Shown one piece after another: positions 18,638 through 27,249 of a DNA stretch of 42,694 bases; the first letter of the stretch is position 1; each line of letters begins with the position of its first letter. The stretch spans positions 1 to 42,694 of the forward strand of contig LBTZ01000005.1 of NCBI GenBank assembly GCA_000992325.1. Reading direction: 5' to 3'. The position numbers and the translations under genes are program-made. Source of the stretch: Parcubacteria group bacterium GW2011_GWD2_38_11. GTDB taxonomy: Bacteria > Patescibacteriota > Minisyncoccia > Moranbacterales > GWC2-37-73. The notes under the pieces were generated by a model that saw only the letters and a program-made list of their open reading frames with translations, searched no databases and was not told the origin of the DNA.

Positions 18638-18967
18638 ATGAATGAAACTAAAATGTTTTCAGTTGAGAGTAATACAGTTGAGATTCCTTTTAATTCAGCT
18701 GATTTTCGAATATGGCTTGTTGGAAAGAAGGGAAATGAGATAAAGAGAAGGGAGTTTGAAGAAGTTCAGTCTCTAAACTTGGATGATGGTGTAATAGCCA
18801 CTGTTATTTTTGGATTGGTTGCCGAAGCATTTGGTGAAAAATCAAAAGAGAATGAAATTAAAGTTCAGATTGAAAACGGACCGATTTCATATGAAACAAC
18901 TTGGGAAAAATTAGACCCAATATTCAAAAAAGGTATTATTGATAAAATACTTTTAACGCAAAAATAA
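18638..18967 (+). CDS. Hypothetical protein
   Basis: Complete ORF with promoter upstream. Confidence 0.65.
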   Translation: MNETKMFSVESNTVEIPFNSADFRIWLVGKKGNEIKRREFEEVQSLNLDDGVIATVIFGLVAEAFGEKSKENEIKVQIENGPISYETTWEKLDPIFKKGIIDKILLTQK

Positions 18968-18978
18968 GAGCCTCCTTG

Positions 18979-19329
18979 TTTTGTGCGCTCTTGCTATGGT
19001 TACTCGTCGTTTGTTCGCCGTCGCTCACAATCTCCTCGCCCGCAGTGGCGCTAAATGTTCGTATTCCTCACATTTATCGGCGTTCGCTGCTAAAATTTTC
19101 TGCTGAAAATTTTATAGCTCACTGCCACTGGTTCAAATCCCTCAGTACTCGCGCTCTGAGGGATTTCTCCTCACCCAAACTTTCTCGCGATTACGCGGAG
19201 AAAGTTTTCCTTCGGAGCCTGGGTTTTAAAAAACGCAAAATCGTTTGCGTTTTTAAAATACCCTTCAAATCCCTCAGAAAACAAAACAAAAAACAGACAC
19301 CCTTTGGGGGTGTCAGTTTCTTGTTTTTG
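18979..19329 (-). mobile_element. tRNA 3'-tail structured element, copy B (tRNA-Arg-matched), including a terminator-like hairpin at 19280-19329
   Basis: Copies of the tRNA-Arg 3' end at 19264-19277 (inverted), 19151-19166 (direct, 16 nt), 19130-19145 (inverted), 18979-18991 (direct); modules shared with copy A. Confidence 0.75.
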
Positions 19330-19403
19330 TGCGCTCTGAGGGATTTGAACCCCCGACCCTCTGGTTCGAAGCCAGATACTCTATCCAGCTGAGCTAAGAG
19401 CGC
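19330..19403 (-). tRNA. tRNA-Arg(TCG)
   Basis: GCGCTCT/AGAGCGC acceptor; anticodon loop CTTCGAA. Confidence 0.93.
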
Positions 19404-19430
19404 ATTGTGAAATGAATTGTAAAAACCTAG

Positions 19431-19503
19431 GGCGAGCACAGGGAATCGAACCCTGATTCTCGGTACCACAAACCGATGTCTTAACCGTTAGACGATGCCC
19501 GCC
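19431..19503 (-). tRNA. tRNA-His(GTG)
   Basis: G-1:C73 pair, loop TTGTGGT. Confidence 0.92.
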
Positions 19504-19610
19504 ATATTAAAAATGGAAAATGTAAATCTCAAAATGAAAAAGTTTATTAAGATGTGACGAAGTCACTCATTAACTTTAAATTTTGATTTTTAAATTTTAA
19601 ATTATCCATG

Positions 19611-19682
19611 TACCCCCACCAGGAATCGAACCTAGATCTTCAGCTTAGAAGGCTATTGCTCTATCCGTTGAGCTATGGGGGC
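19611..19682 (-). tRNA. tRNA-Arg(TCT)
   Basis: GCCCCCA/TGGGGGT acceptor; loop CTTCTAA. Confidence 0.88.
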
Positions 19683-19736
19683 GTAGATGCAAATATTTTT
19701 TAAAACCCTTAAAAAGAAAAGAGTTTTTAAAAAATG

Positions 19737-19809
19737 TGGGTTATGCAGGATTCGAACCTGCGACCGTCGGCTTAAGAGGCCGCTGCTCTACCAACTGAGC
19801 TAATAACCC
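19737..19809 (-). tRNA. tRNA-Lys(CTT)
   Basis: GGGTTAT/ATAACCC acceptor; loop CTCTTAA. Confidence 0.92.
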
Positions 19810-19873
19810 AAATTTTTAACAACTAGCCAAGTATATCAGCTTTTTTATACTTAGTCAATCCAGTCAGGAAGTG

Positions 19874-21232
19874 TTAGTTCTTTGCCTTCGTGGGAGCTTT
19901 AGCCATATCCTTGAGCATTTTTTTGTAGGCTTTCCATTCATCTTCTGACCAATTAGCTGGTTTTGCGCTTAATGTTGGACCACCTGGGTGAGGATATCTG
20001 TATGGTGAGCCGTAGGAACTGTTGAAAACATCAGTAATAAGTTCTGTGCCATTGCTATCAAAAACATGCTGGGTAAAGCGAGCCTTAAGTGATCCATCTG
20101 GTTGTTTTTCAATGATGTATGGCCCATCAACTGTTGTTTTTCTTCCATCATCAGTTCCATAAAAACTGAAAGTAAGTTGAGTTCCAACTATTTTGGTTTG
20201 AATCAAGATGTGGTTTGGTGTGTTGTTTACAAACCTTAAATCAGGATTTGGCACATAAACAGCAGCATCCATTCCTTGCGGATTGTAATAGGAAACTGGG
20301 TAAGCATGATTTCTACGCGCGGTAATTTTAAGACCGGAATATATTGCAGCTCTGAAAGCTGTGGTTGAGACTTGGCAAATTCCACCACCAAACTCCGGTT
20401 CGGTCACATTGTTTTTAATTACTAGTTCCGGGAGGTATCCATGCTCGCCATCAACTTCTCCGAGATTTTTTACAAATGAGAATTCTTCTCCTGGCTTGAT
20501 TAACAGCCCATTGAATCGCTGGGTTGCAACTTTGATATTGAAAATTCGATTACTGGGAGAACCTTTGAAATTGGAAGTTCCTTCGCCAATAAGAGAGGAA
20601 ACACCAAGATCATTCACGTCGGCATAGTTGGTGGTGGATTTTTTAGAATCGTATGGCAGAACTATGTTTTGAGGAGAGTTCAAATAATCATTGTTGTTTA
20701 AATTTTGCAGGAGCAGCTTAAGACTTTTGTCTATGTCGAGCGTGATTCCATTTTTGGATTCTTCAAAAGTGACAACCTTGCCATTTTCCACTTTAAATTT
20801 TGCGTCTTGTGGGTCGCGATTTACCTTTCTTGCCAAATCTTCAAGATGAGATTTGATCACTTGCTCGTTTATATTTGATTGCGAAGAGAGTAATAAACGT
20901 CTACGTTGAATATTTGTGAGTGTTAGTTCGCAAAATATTTTGCTGACTGGACAGAAAGAGGAATTTTCAAATTCACCTTTAACATTGGAAGATAATGAAA
21001 AAGAATTACTATAATACACCCATTCATCAAAAAGTTCTTTGGTGATCGGATCTGAATATTGATCCACGGTGAGTGCTAAAACGTTCGTTGTTGCATTGTT
21101 AATTTGTCCAGCAGGAGACTGAGCTTTTGCAATTTTTGTCTCGCTGTTAGTTGCAAGCAAAAGTATGATTAAAAATGCTGTATAGGAGTATTTACGCATA
21201 GATTTAGCATACTGCAATTTCTGGATTATCAC
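19874..21232 (-). CDS. VanW-family secreted/membrane protein
   Basis: PGEEFSFVKNLGEV...EFGGGICQVSTTAFRAAIYSGLKITARRNHAYPVSYY. Confidence 0.9.
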   Translation of the reverse strand: MIIQKLQYAKSMRKYSYTAFLIILLLATNSETKIAKAQSPAGQINNATTNVLALTVDQYSDPITKELFDEWVYYSNSFSLSSNVKGEFENSSFCPVSKIFCELTLTNIQRRRLLLSSQSNINEQVIKSHLEDLARKVNRDPQDAKFKVENGKVVTFEESKNGITLDIDKSLKLLLQNLNNNDYLNSPQNIVLPYDSKKSTTNYADVNDLGVSSLIGEGTSNFKGSPSNRIFNIKVATQRFNGLLIKPGEEFSFVKNLGEVDGEHGYLPELVIKNNVTEPEFGGGICQVSTTAFRAAIYSGLKITARRNHAYPVSYYNPQGMDAAVYVPNPDLRFVNNTPNHILIQTKIVGTQLTFSFYGTDDGRKTTVDGPYIIEKQPDGSLKARFTQHVFDSNGTELITDVFNSSYGSPYRYPHPGGPTLSAKPANWSEDEWKAYKKMLKDMAKAPTKAKN

Positions 21233-21374
21233 AAGGGTATTGAGGGAGGAATTAGGAATTAGTAGTTAGGTTGTAGGAATTAGGTTATTAGGGGATTCTT
21301 GTTACAAATAAAAACTCAGCCATAAGCTGAGTTTTTATTTGCTAATTTCTAACTCCTAATTCCTAAAACCTGCC

Positions 21375-21887
21375 TTAGAATCCGCGAACTTGAATTCGTT
21401 TGATCTTAGTTGTGTCTGCCTTTGGTAGGCGAATAGTCAAGATGCCATTTTTAAGCGAAGCTTCTGCTTTATCGGAAATAATATCAATAGGAAGAACGAC
21501 AGAACGAGAAAAATGACCCCAATAACACTCTTGGTAATAATAATTTTCAGCGCTTACAATTTCTTCATTTTTTCGTTCACCTTTAATGGTAACCATATCG
21601 TTGTTAATCGAAACATCAAGGTCTTCAGGTTTCACACCTGCAATGGTCGACTTGATAACGATTTCAGTGTCAGTTTGATACACATCAATTGTGAGTTGTC
21701 CTTCTGCGTCAGAAGAAAAATTTTCTTCTTCTTCCGCAAAAACAGGACGCTGAGGCTCGGCTCGCATAATCATTTCAGTTTCTTCTTCTTCTGCATAAAT
21801 TGGCATAGAAGATTCTCCTCGTCCATCTGGCTCAAATGATGTTGATCCAGTTACACGTTCAAAAAAGGATTTTTTTGTTTTTAGCAT
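21375..21887 (-). CDS. Hsp20/alpha-crystallin small heat shock protein
   Basis: GQLTIDVYQTDTEIVIKSTIAGVKPEDLDVSINNDMVTIKGERK...LKNGILTIRLPKA. Confidence 0.93.
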   Translation of the reverse strand: MLKTKKSFFERVTGSTSFEPDGRGESSMPIYAEEEETEMIMRAEPQRPVFAEEEENFSSDAEGQLTIDVYQTDTEIVIKSTIAGVKPEDLDVSINNDMVTIKGERKNEEIVSAENYYYQECYWGHFSRSVVLPIDIISDKAEASLKNGILTIRLPKADTTKIKRIQVRGF

Positions 21888-21988
21888 AGACTTTTATGTA
21901 AATCATTGACCAAAAGATCGCTGACTTCCCCCTGTTTAAAAATTAAGCTTTATATAAATATTATATGATGGTTTTCAGTCCCGCGCAA

Positions 21989-22090
21989 GCCCTGTTAGAA
22001 AAATGTCAATAAGTAATATTGCAGCATTTTATCTTTATATTCTAAATTAGCATACATTTAAAAGTCGCCTTATCATATTTCTAACGGGGC
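21989..22090. repeat. ~102-bp element with GCCCYGTTAGAAAWATG terminal inverted repeats
   Basis: 21989-22005 vs 22074-22090, 15/17 match when inverted; same TIR and similar length as 89-192. Confidence 0.7.
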
Positions 22091-22657
22091 AAGTCGAGCA
22101 TTGATTCTGATGAGATTTACAATGTTAATAAAGACCAATAGCCCGAGTAAACCAAAAATTGCGTAGTTCAAAACAAAAGTGCGATTTAAAACTAAAAGGT
22201 TGTAGGCACCGTGAAAAAAGGCGGCAAAAATAATGGCATAAATCAGCGTACTCATCCTTTTTGGATTTCTTGTTGCTACCATATAGCCAATAAGACCTGC
22301 TGTTCCGATATGAATGATAGCAATTTCAATTAAAAGCTTAGTCTCTGGGGCGACGCCGGTCGCCATAATCAAACCTATTTCAACTGAAAAAAATCCCAGT
22401 CCAACCAAAAAAGAATTTACCAAGTATGATCTTTGCATAGAAAACATTTCGATGCGCTTGGAAATAATAATATATTTGAATATCTCCTCAATACAAACTC
22501 CGATGATAATAAACTGGGGGATTATAAAAAGATCCAAAAAAGAAATGGCATTTGTTTGATTTGTTTGCATTGAAAAACCAATGAAAACTATCAGTTCCAC
22601 AATAAGTGCGCCAAGCGCTGCAATTATTCCCCAAAAAAATGATTCGAGTTGAGCCAT
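22073..22657 (-). CDS. PrsW-like membrane protein (putative intramembrane protease family)
   Basis: CIEEIFKY, FFHGAYNLLVLN in multi-TM context. Confidence 0.7.
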   Translation of the reverse strand: MAQLESFFWGIIAALGALIVELIVFIGFSMQTNQTNAISFLDLFIIPQFIIIGVCIEEIFKYIIISKRIEMFSMQRSYLVNSFLVGLGFFSVEIGLIMATGVAPETKLLIEIAIIHIGTAGLIGYMVATRNPKRMSTLIYAIIFAAFFHGAYNLLVLNRTFVLNYAIFGLLGLLVFINIVNLIRINARLAPLEI

Positions 22658-22674
22658 AAAATTTTTTGAATTGC

Positions 22675-25332
22675 TTATGATAGTGAATCTAGATGTTTTT
22701 GAAGCTCGGAAAGTTCGGCTTGTTTTTTTGCAAGCGTTTCTTTTTGTTGATTGATAATTTGCGTTGGTGCTTTAGAAGTGAAATTTTTATCAGCAAGCCT
22801 TCCAGCTAGTCCCGCAATGAATCCCTCGAGATTTGCAATTTCTTTTTTGATGCGAGCGGTCTCCTTTTCGGTGTCGATTGCATCAGCTAAATGGATGTAG
22901 AGATTAATCTCGCCGAGTGTTCGCTTGATTTCATCTTTTAGTTCTTCTTCTGACTTGTTGTATCCAATAGTTTCAATGCCAGTTTTAAGACGCTTCAAAA
23001 TGTCTTCTTGAAATTCTGATTGAAATGTTTTGAGAAGCTTCTCGTTTTTTGAATTTATTGTGATGGTAATTTTCTTGCCAAGTTCTATTTTATTTTCCGT
23101 GCGTACATTTCGAATTGTTGTAATTATGTTTTGAATAGCTTCGAATTCACGTGCTTCAATATTCGAACATAATTCAGGATTTGATTTTGGCCAGGCTGAA
23201 ATTATGAGCATTTTTTCTTGCTTAGCTAGTGTCCAAATATGTTCAGTGATAAATGGCATAAAAGGATGCCAAAGACGCAATAATTTGTCTAAAACATATC
23301 CAAGTACTTTTTGATTTTTTTCAATCTTATTTATTTCCAAATACCAATCTGCAAAATCGTTCCAGGTAAATGACTTTAAAATATCTGCTGCAACTGAAAT
23401 TTGTTTATTTGCAAAAAGTTTGTCAATTTCTATTGTGGTCTTGTCTAGGCAGTTGATTATCCAAGCATCTGCTGGTGTTTTGATATCTTCTTTTGAAATC
23501 GTTTTAACTAGTTTGAAATTTTCTTGCGAGAGACAAAACCTTGAAATGTTCCAAAGTTTGTTGGCAAAGTTTCTGAAGGTTTCAATTTTTTCTTCATAGA
23601 GGCGAGAGTTTTGTCCTGGAGCACTGTCCATAACAAGGCTCATACGCAGGGCGTCGGCGCCAAATTTATCAATAACGGTAAGTGGATCAATTCCATTTCC
23701 TCTGGACTTGGAAAATTTGTGACCTTCTTTATCGAGCACGAGTCCCGTGTAGAACAAATTTTTGAATGGTATTTTGCCTGTAGTATAAAGACTCATCATA
23801 ATCATTCGCGATGACCAGAAAAAAAGCAGGTCTCGCCCCATCACCATTGTGTCTGAAGGATAAAACATTCCAAAATCACCTTCTTTTGATTTGAGAGTGG
23901 TATATGCCCATTGACCTGAAGTAAACCAGGTGTCAAAAGTATTTTCATCTTGCACCCAGCCTTCACCCTCGGGTGGTGTCAGTCCAACATACATTTCAGG
24001 TTCTTGTTGTGAGTTGTCAGTTGTCAGTTGTGAGTTGGTTCTATACCAAACAGGGAACTGAGGTCCCCACCAAATTTGACGGCTAATGCACCAGTCGCGC
24101 ATATTTTCAAACCAATCAATGAGAATTTTTTGAAAATTGTTTGGGAAAATTTCAATTTCGTTTTTCTTGATAGCTTCAATAGCTTTCTTTTTTAAGGAAA
24201 AGTTTTTAGCATCAACATTGATAAACCATTGGCTCGAAGTCAAAGGCTCAATAATTGTTTTGCAGCGCTCACAGATTGAAATGCTGTGCGCAAGCTCTTC
24301 AACTTTTTCTAATAAATTTAATTTTTCCAAATCCTTAAGCACCTCTTCGCGCGCAACGTGAGCGGTCAGTCCTGCATATTTGCCACCAAGCTCGGTGATC
24401 GCAGCTTTTTCGTCGATGATTTGAATTTCTTCGAGATTGTGATCTTTTCCGATTTGCCAATCTAGCGGATCATGCGCCGGGGTTATTTTTACAGCTCCTG
24501 TTCCAAATGATAAATCGATTCGTTTGTCTGCGATAATTGGAATAATCGTATTTTGCAGCGGTAAAACAATATTTTTTCCAATTAATTTCAAATAGCGCTT
24601 GTCTTTTGGATTGACTGCTACAGCAGTGTCGCCAAGCATTGTTTCGGGCCGCGTGGTGGCAACAGTAATAAATTCCGTTGAATTTTCCAATGGATATTTA
24701 ATAAAATACAATTTTCCAGGAGTTTCTTTGTGTAGAACTTCTACATCAGAAAGAGCAGTGGAGCAGCGCGGACACCAGTTGATGATTCGCTTGCCTTTAT
24801 AAATAAGCCCGTCTTCGTGCATTTTCACAAATGTTTCCATAGCAATCTTAAGCACGTCAGGATCAAGCGTGAATTTTTCGCGTGACCAATCAGCAGATAT
24901 GCCAATCTTTTTTTCTTGAGAGCGCATATAATTTGCACGATCAATGCAAAATTCGTAAGTTTTTTTGTAAAAATTTTCACGCCCAATTTCTTGGCGAGAA
25001 AGTCCCTGTTCGGCTAATAATTTTTTTTCAAAAACAACCTGAGTCTGAATTCCAGCATGATCTTTCCCAGGCAGGAGCAGTGTTTTTTTGCCATTCATAC
25101 GAGCATAGCGACCAAAAATATCCATTACAGTGTATCCACTAGCATGACCAATATGTAGTTCGCCGTTAGCATTTGGTGGGGGAAGCACGTTGCAATAAGT
25201 TTCTCTCTTGTCGAGATTATCAGCCAAAGGCTGACCAGCCTCTGGCTGGAAACACCTGCTTTGTTCCCAGCGCGCATAAATTTCATCCTCAACTTTTTGT
25301 GGTTCGTATATTTTTGGAAGTTCTTTATTCAT
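22675..25332 (-). CDS. valS: Valyl-tRNA synthetase
   Basis: LPPPNANGELHIGHA; GKDHAGIQTQ; DALRMSLVMDSAPGQN; KFSKSRGNGIDP. Confidence 0.96.
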   Translation of the reverse strand: MNKELPKIYEPQKVEDEIYARWEQSRCFQPEAGQPLADNLDKRETYCNVLPPPNANGELHIGHASGYTVMDIFGRYARMNGKKTLLLPGKDHAGIQTQVVFEKKLLAEQGLSRQEIGRENFYKKTYEFCIDRANYMRSQEKKIGISADWSREKFTLDPDVLKIAMETFVKMHEDGLIYKGKRIINWCPRCSTALSDVEVLHKETPGKLYFIKYPLENSTEFITVATTRPETMLGDTAVAVNPKDKRYLKLIGKNIVLPLQNTIIPIIADKRIDLSFGTGAVKITPAHDPLDWQIGKDHNLEEIQIIDEKAAITELGGKYAGLTAHVAREEVLKDLEKLNLLEKVEELAHSISICERCKTIIEPLTSSQWFINVDAKNFSLKKKAIEAIKKNEIEIFPNNFQKILIDWFENMRDWCISRQIWWGPQFPVWYRTNSQLTTDNSQQEPEMYVGLTPPEGEGWVQDENTFDTWFTSGQWAYTTLKSKEGDFGMFYPSDTMVMGRDLLFFWSSRMIMMSLYTTGKIPFKNLFYTGLVLDKEGHKFSKSRGNGIDPLTVIDKFGADALRMSLVMDSAPGQNSRLYEEKIETFRNFANKLWNISRFCLSQENFKLVKTISKEDIKTPADAWIINCLDKTTIEIDKLFANKQISVAADILKSFTWNDFADWYLEINKIEKNQKVLGYVLDKLLRLWHPFMPFITEHIWTLAKQEKMLIISAWPKSNPELCSNIEAREFEAIQNIITTIRNVRTENKIELGKKITITINSKNEKLLKTFQSEFQEDILKRLKTGIETIGYNKSEEELKDEIKRTLGEINLYIHLADAIDTEKETARIKKEIANLEGFIAGLAGRLADKNFTSKAPTQIINQQKETLAKKQAELSELQKHLDSLS
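25220..25249. repeat. 30-bp double-hairpin repeat inserted in frame in valS
   Basis: TCAGCCAAAGGCTGACCAGCCTCTGGCTGG, coding QPEAGQPLAD; paralogue at 28228-28257. Confidence 0.85.
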
Positions 25333-25443
25333 ATTCTTGTCTATAAAAGGCTTTAATATATAAGTATGATATCAGGATAAGAGATATTTTTCAAGGAAAG
25401 ACAAGAAGAAAGGGAGTCGCGGTGCGACTCCCTTTGTGCGGCA

Positions 25444-25812
25444 TCAATGCAATTCTGCAATGATGACCAGTTTCATTTTTGGAGAGAGGATTCTCCTGGA
25501 AGCATTTTTTATTTGTTCGGCAAGTGTTGCCAGTTCAAACGGTTCAAGTGTGTCATTGATGAAGTCCGTTATCAGGATTTGATTCTGAGTATTTTCTTTA
25601 GAATAGAAAAGTTTCCGTATTTGTTTTAAAAAGTCGTTCACTTTCCCTCCTGTGATATTTGTCTTTAGGATAGTTGCAAAAGAATAAATGTCTTTTATTC
25701 GACTAGGCACATCAATCTCCTTTTTGTTGGAGTAGTATGTTTCATAAAGAACCTCGTTAAGCCTCGTAACATTTATTGGTACTTCAGCAAATCCTGCATT
25801 CTTTTTCATCAC
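25444..25812 (-). CDS. Hypothetical protein
   Basis: ORF preceded by AAAGGAGGG SD and followed by hairpin AGGGAGTCGC/GCGACTCCCT. Confidence 0.7.
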   Translation of the reverse strand: MMKKNAGFAEVPINVTRLNEVLYETYYSNKKEIDVPSRIKDIYSFATILKTNITGGKVNDFLKQIRKLFYSKENTQNQILITDFINDTLEPFELATLAEQIKNASRRILSPKMKLVIIAELH

Positions 25813-25872
25813 AATACCCTCCTTTGTTTTTAAGTTGCAGATAGTTTTATCTAGCTATATTGTTGCATAAAA

Positions 25873-27183
25873 CTATTTCATTTTCAAGTTAGCATCGGGT
25901 TGAAGTGTTTTCCAGCCATTTAACGCTTTTGTCTTTTGTGCGTCGCTTATAGATTGCCAATGAAAAGCAGCAGCAGCCCCAATCATCGCAGCATTGTCTC
26001 CTGTCAGTGATATATCAGGTATTTTGTATAATGTAGCAGGTATGAATTCCGCAATAGCGTCGCCAAGTTGTGCGCGAAGTTCAGTGTTAGCGCTGACGCC
26101 ACCAGCGAGTAGAATTGTTCTGGGATTGTAAAGCTTAGCTGCCTTGATTGTTTTTGAAACAAGAACATCGATACAGGCCTGCTGAAATTCATGACAAACT
26201 TCGGCAATATATCTTTTATCTTTTAGTAATGCTGGATTTTTTTTGGTTTCATATAAAACTGCGGTCTTGAGTCCGGAAAAAGAAAAATTGAATCCATGCT
26301 TATTTAACATTGGTCGCGGAAATTTTACGTTGTATTTTTCATTATTTTCCAGGTTTAATTTTTTGTCATCAGTCATCAGTAATCGGTCATCTGATTTTTT
26401 TTTGTCATTTGAAATTTGGTCATTTGAATTTGTTTGGAAATTGGAAATTGGAAATTGGAAATTCTGCGCACATCGTGCGACAGCTGGTCCTCCTGGATAT
26501 CCAATTCCTAAAATTCTCGCCACCTTATCAAAAGCCTCTCCGACCGCATCATCAACTGTCTGTCCAATAATTTCATATTTCAAATGGTCTTTCATTAAAA
26601 CAAGCTGTGTATGACCTCCCGATACGACCAATGCTAGGACAGGGAAAATCGTATCGGAATTTTCAATTTTCTCCCCGACGGGATAAGCTTGGGGCAAAAA
26701 TTCACAATTTTCAATTATGGAAGCTGCATTTTTTTTGATATTTTTGATTCTTGATTTTTCATTTTCATTCGAAATTAGAAATTCAAAATTCGAAATTCCG
26801 CTAATGAAATTAGCGTAGATGTGTCCTTCGATGTGGTGAATTCCAATCAGGGGCTTTTCCCAGAGATAGGAGAGGGTTTTGGCATAGTTAACCCCCACCA
26901 GAAGCGCAGGAATGAGTCCAGGACCGCTTGTGACACTGATTGCATCAAGTTGGCTCGGTGTAATTTTAGCTTCCACCAGGGCCATTTTTAGAAGTTTGGG
27001 GAAATTTTTCAAGTGTTCTCTAGCTGCAAGATTTGGCACAACTCCACCCCATTTGGCGTGCAATTTTACTTGAGATGAAACCTGATTTGTAAGAATCTCA
27101 AGTCCTTTTTTTGAACTGCATAAAATGGCGATGGCTGTTTCGTCACAAGATGTTTCAATTGCTAAAATAAATGTATTTGACAT
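25873..27183 (-). CDS. tsaD: tRNA N6-threonylcarbamoyladenosine synthase TsaD with two low-complexity insertions
   Basis: AIETSCDETAIAI; HHIEGHIYANF; VVSGGHTQLVL; LAGGVSANTELR. Confidence 0.96.
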   Translation of the reverse strand: MSNTFILAIETSCDETAIAILCSSKKGLEILTNQVSSQVKLHAKWGGVVPNLAAREHLKNFPKLLKMALVEAKITPSQLDAISVTSGPGLIPALLVGVNYAKTLSYLWEKPLIGIHHIEGHIYANFISGISNFEFLISNENEKSRIKNIKKNAASIIENCEFLPQAYPVGEKIENSDTIFPVLALVVSGGHTQLVLMKDHLKYEIIGQTVDDAVGEAFDKVARILGIGYPGGPAVARCAQNFQFPISNFQTNSNDQISNDKKKSDDRLLMTDDKKLNLENNEKYNVKFPRPMLNKHGFNFSFSGLKTAVLYETKKNPALLKDKRYIAEVCHEFQQACIDVLVSKTIKAAKLYNPRTILLAGGVSANTELRAQLGDAIAEFIPATLYKIPDISLTGDNAAMIGAAAAFHWQSISDAQKTKALNGWKTLQPDANLKMK

Positions 27184-27249
27184 ATTGATTGTATTATTAT
27201 ACTATGTAGTCTCCTTTAAAGCTCCTTGGATTGATATATTTTTTCGGAG

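Noticed and set aside
18976-19469. ORFs 18976-19392 (+) and 19191-19469 (-) as proteins
   Set aside because: They overlap tRNA-Arg and the structured tail element; no recognisable protein motifs.
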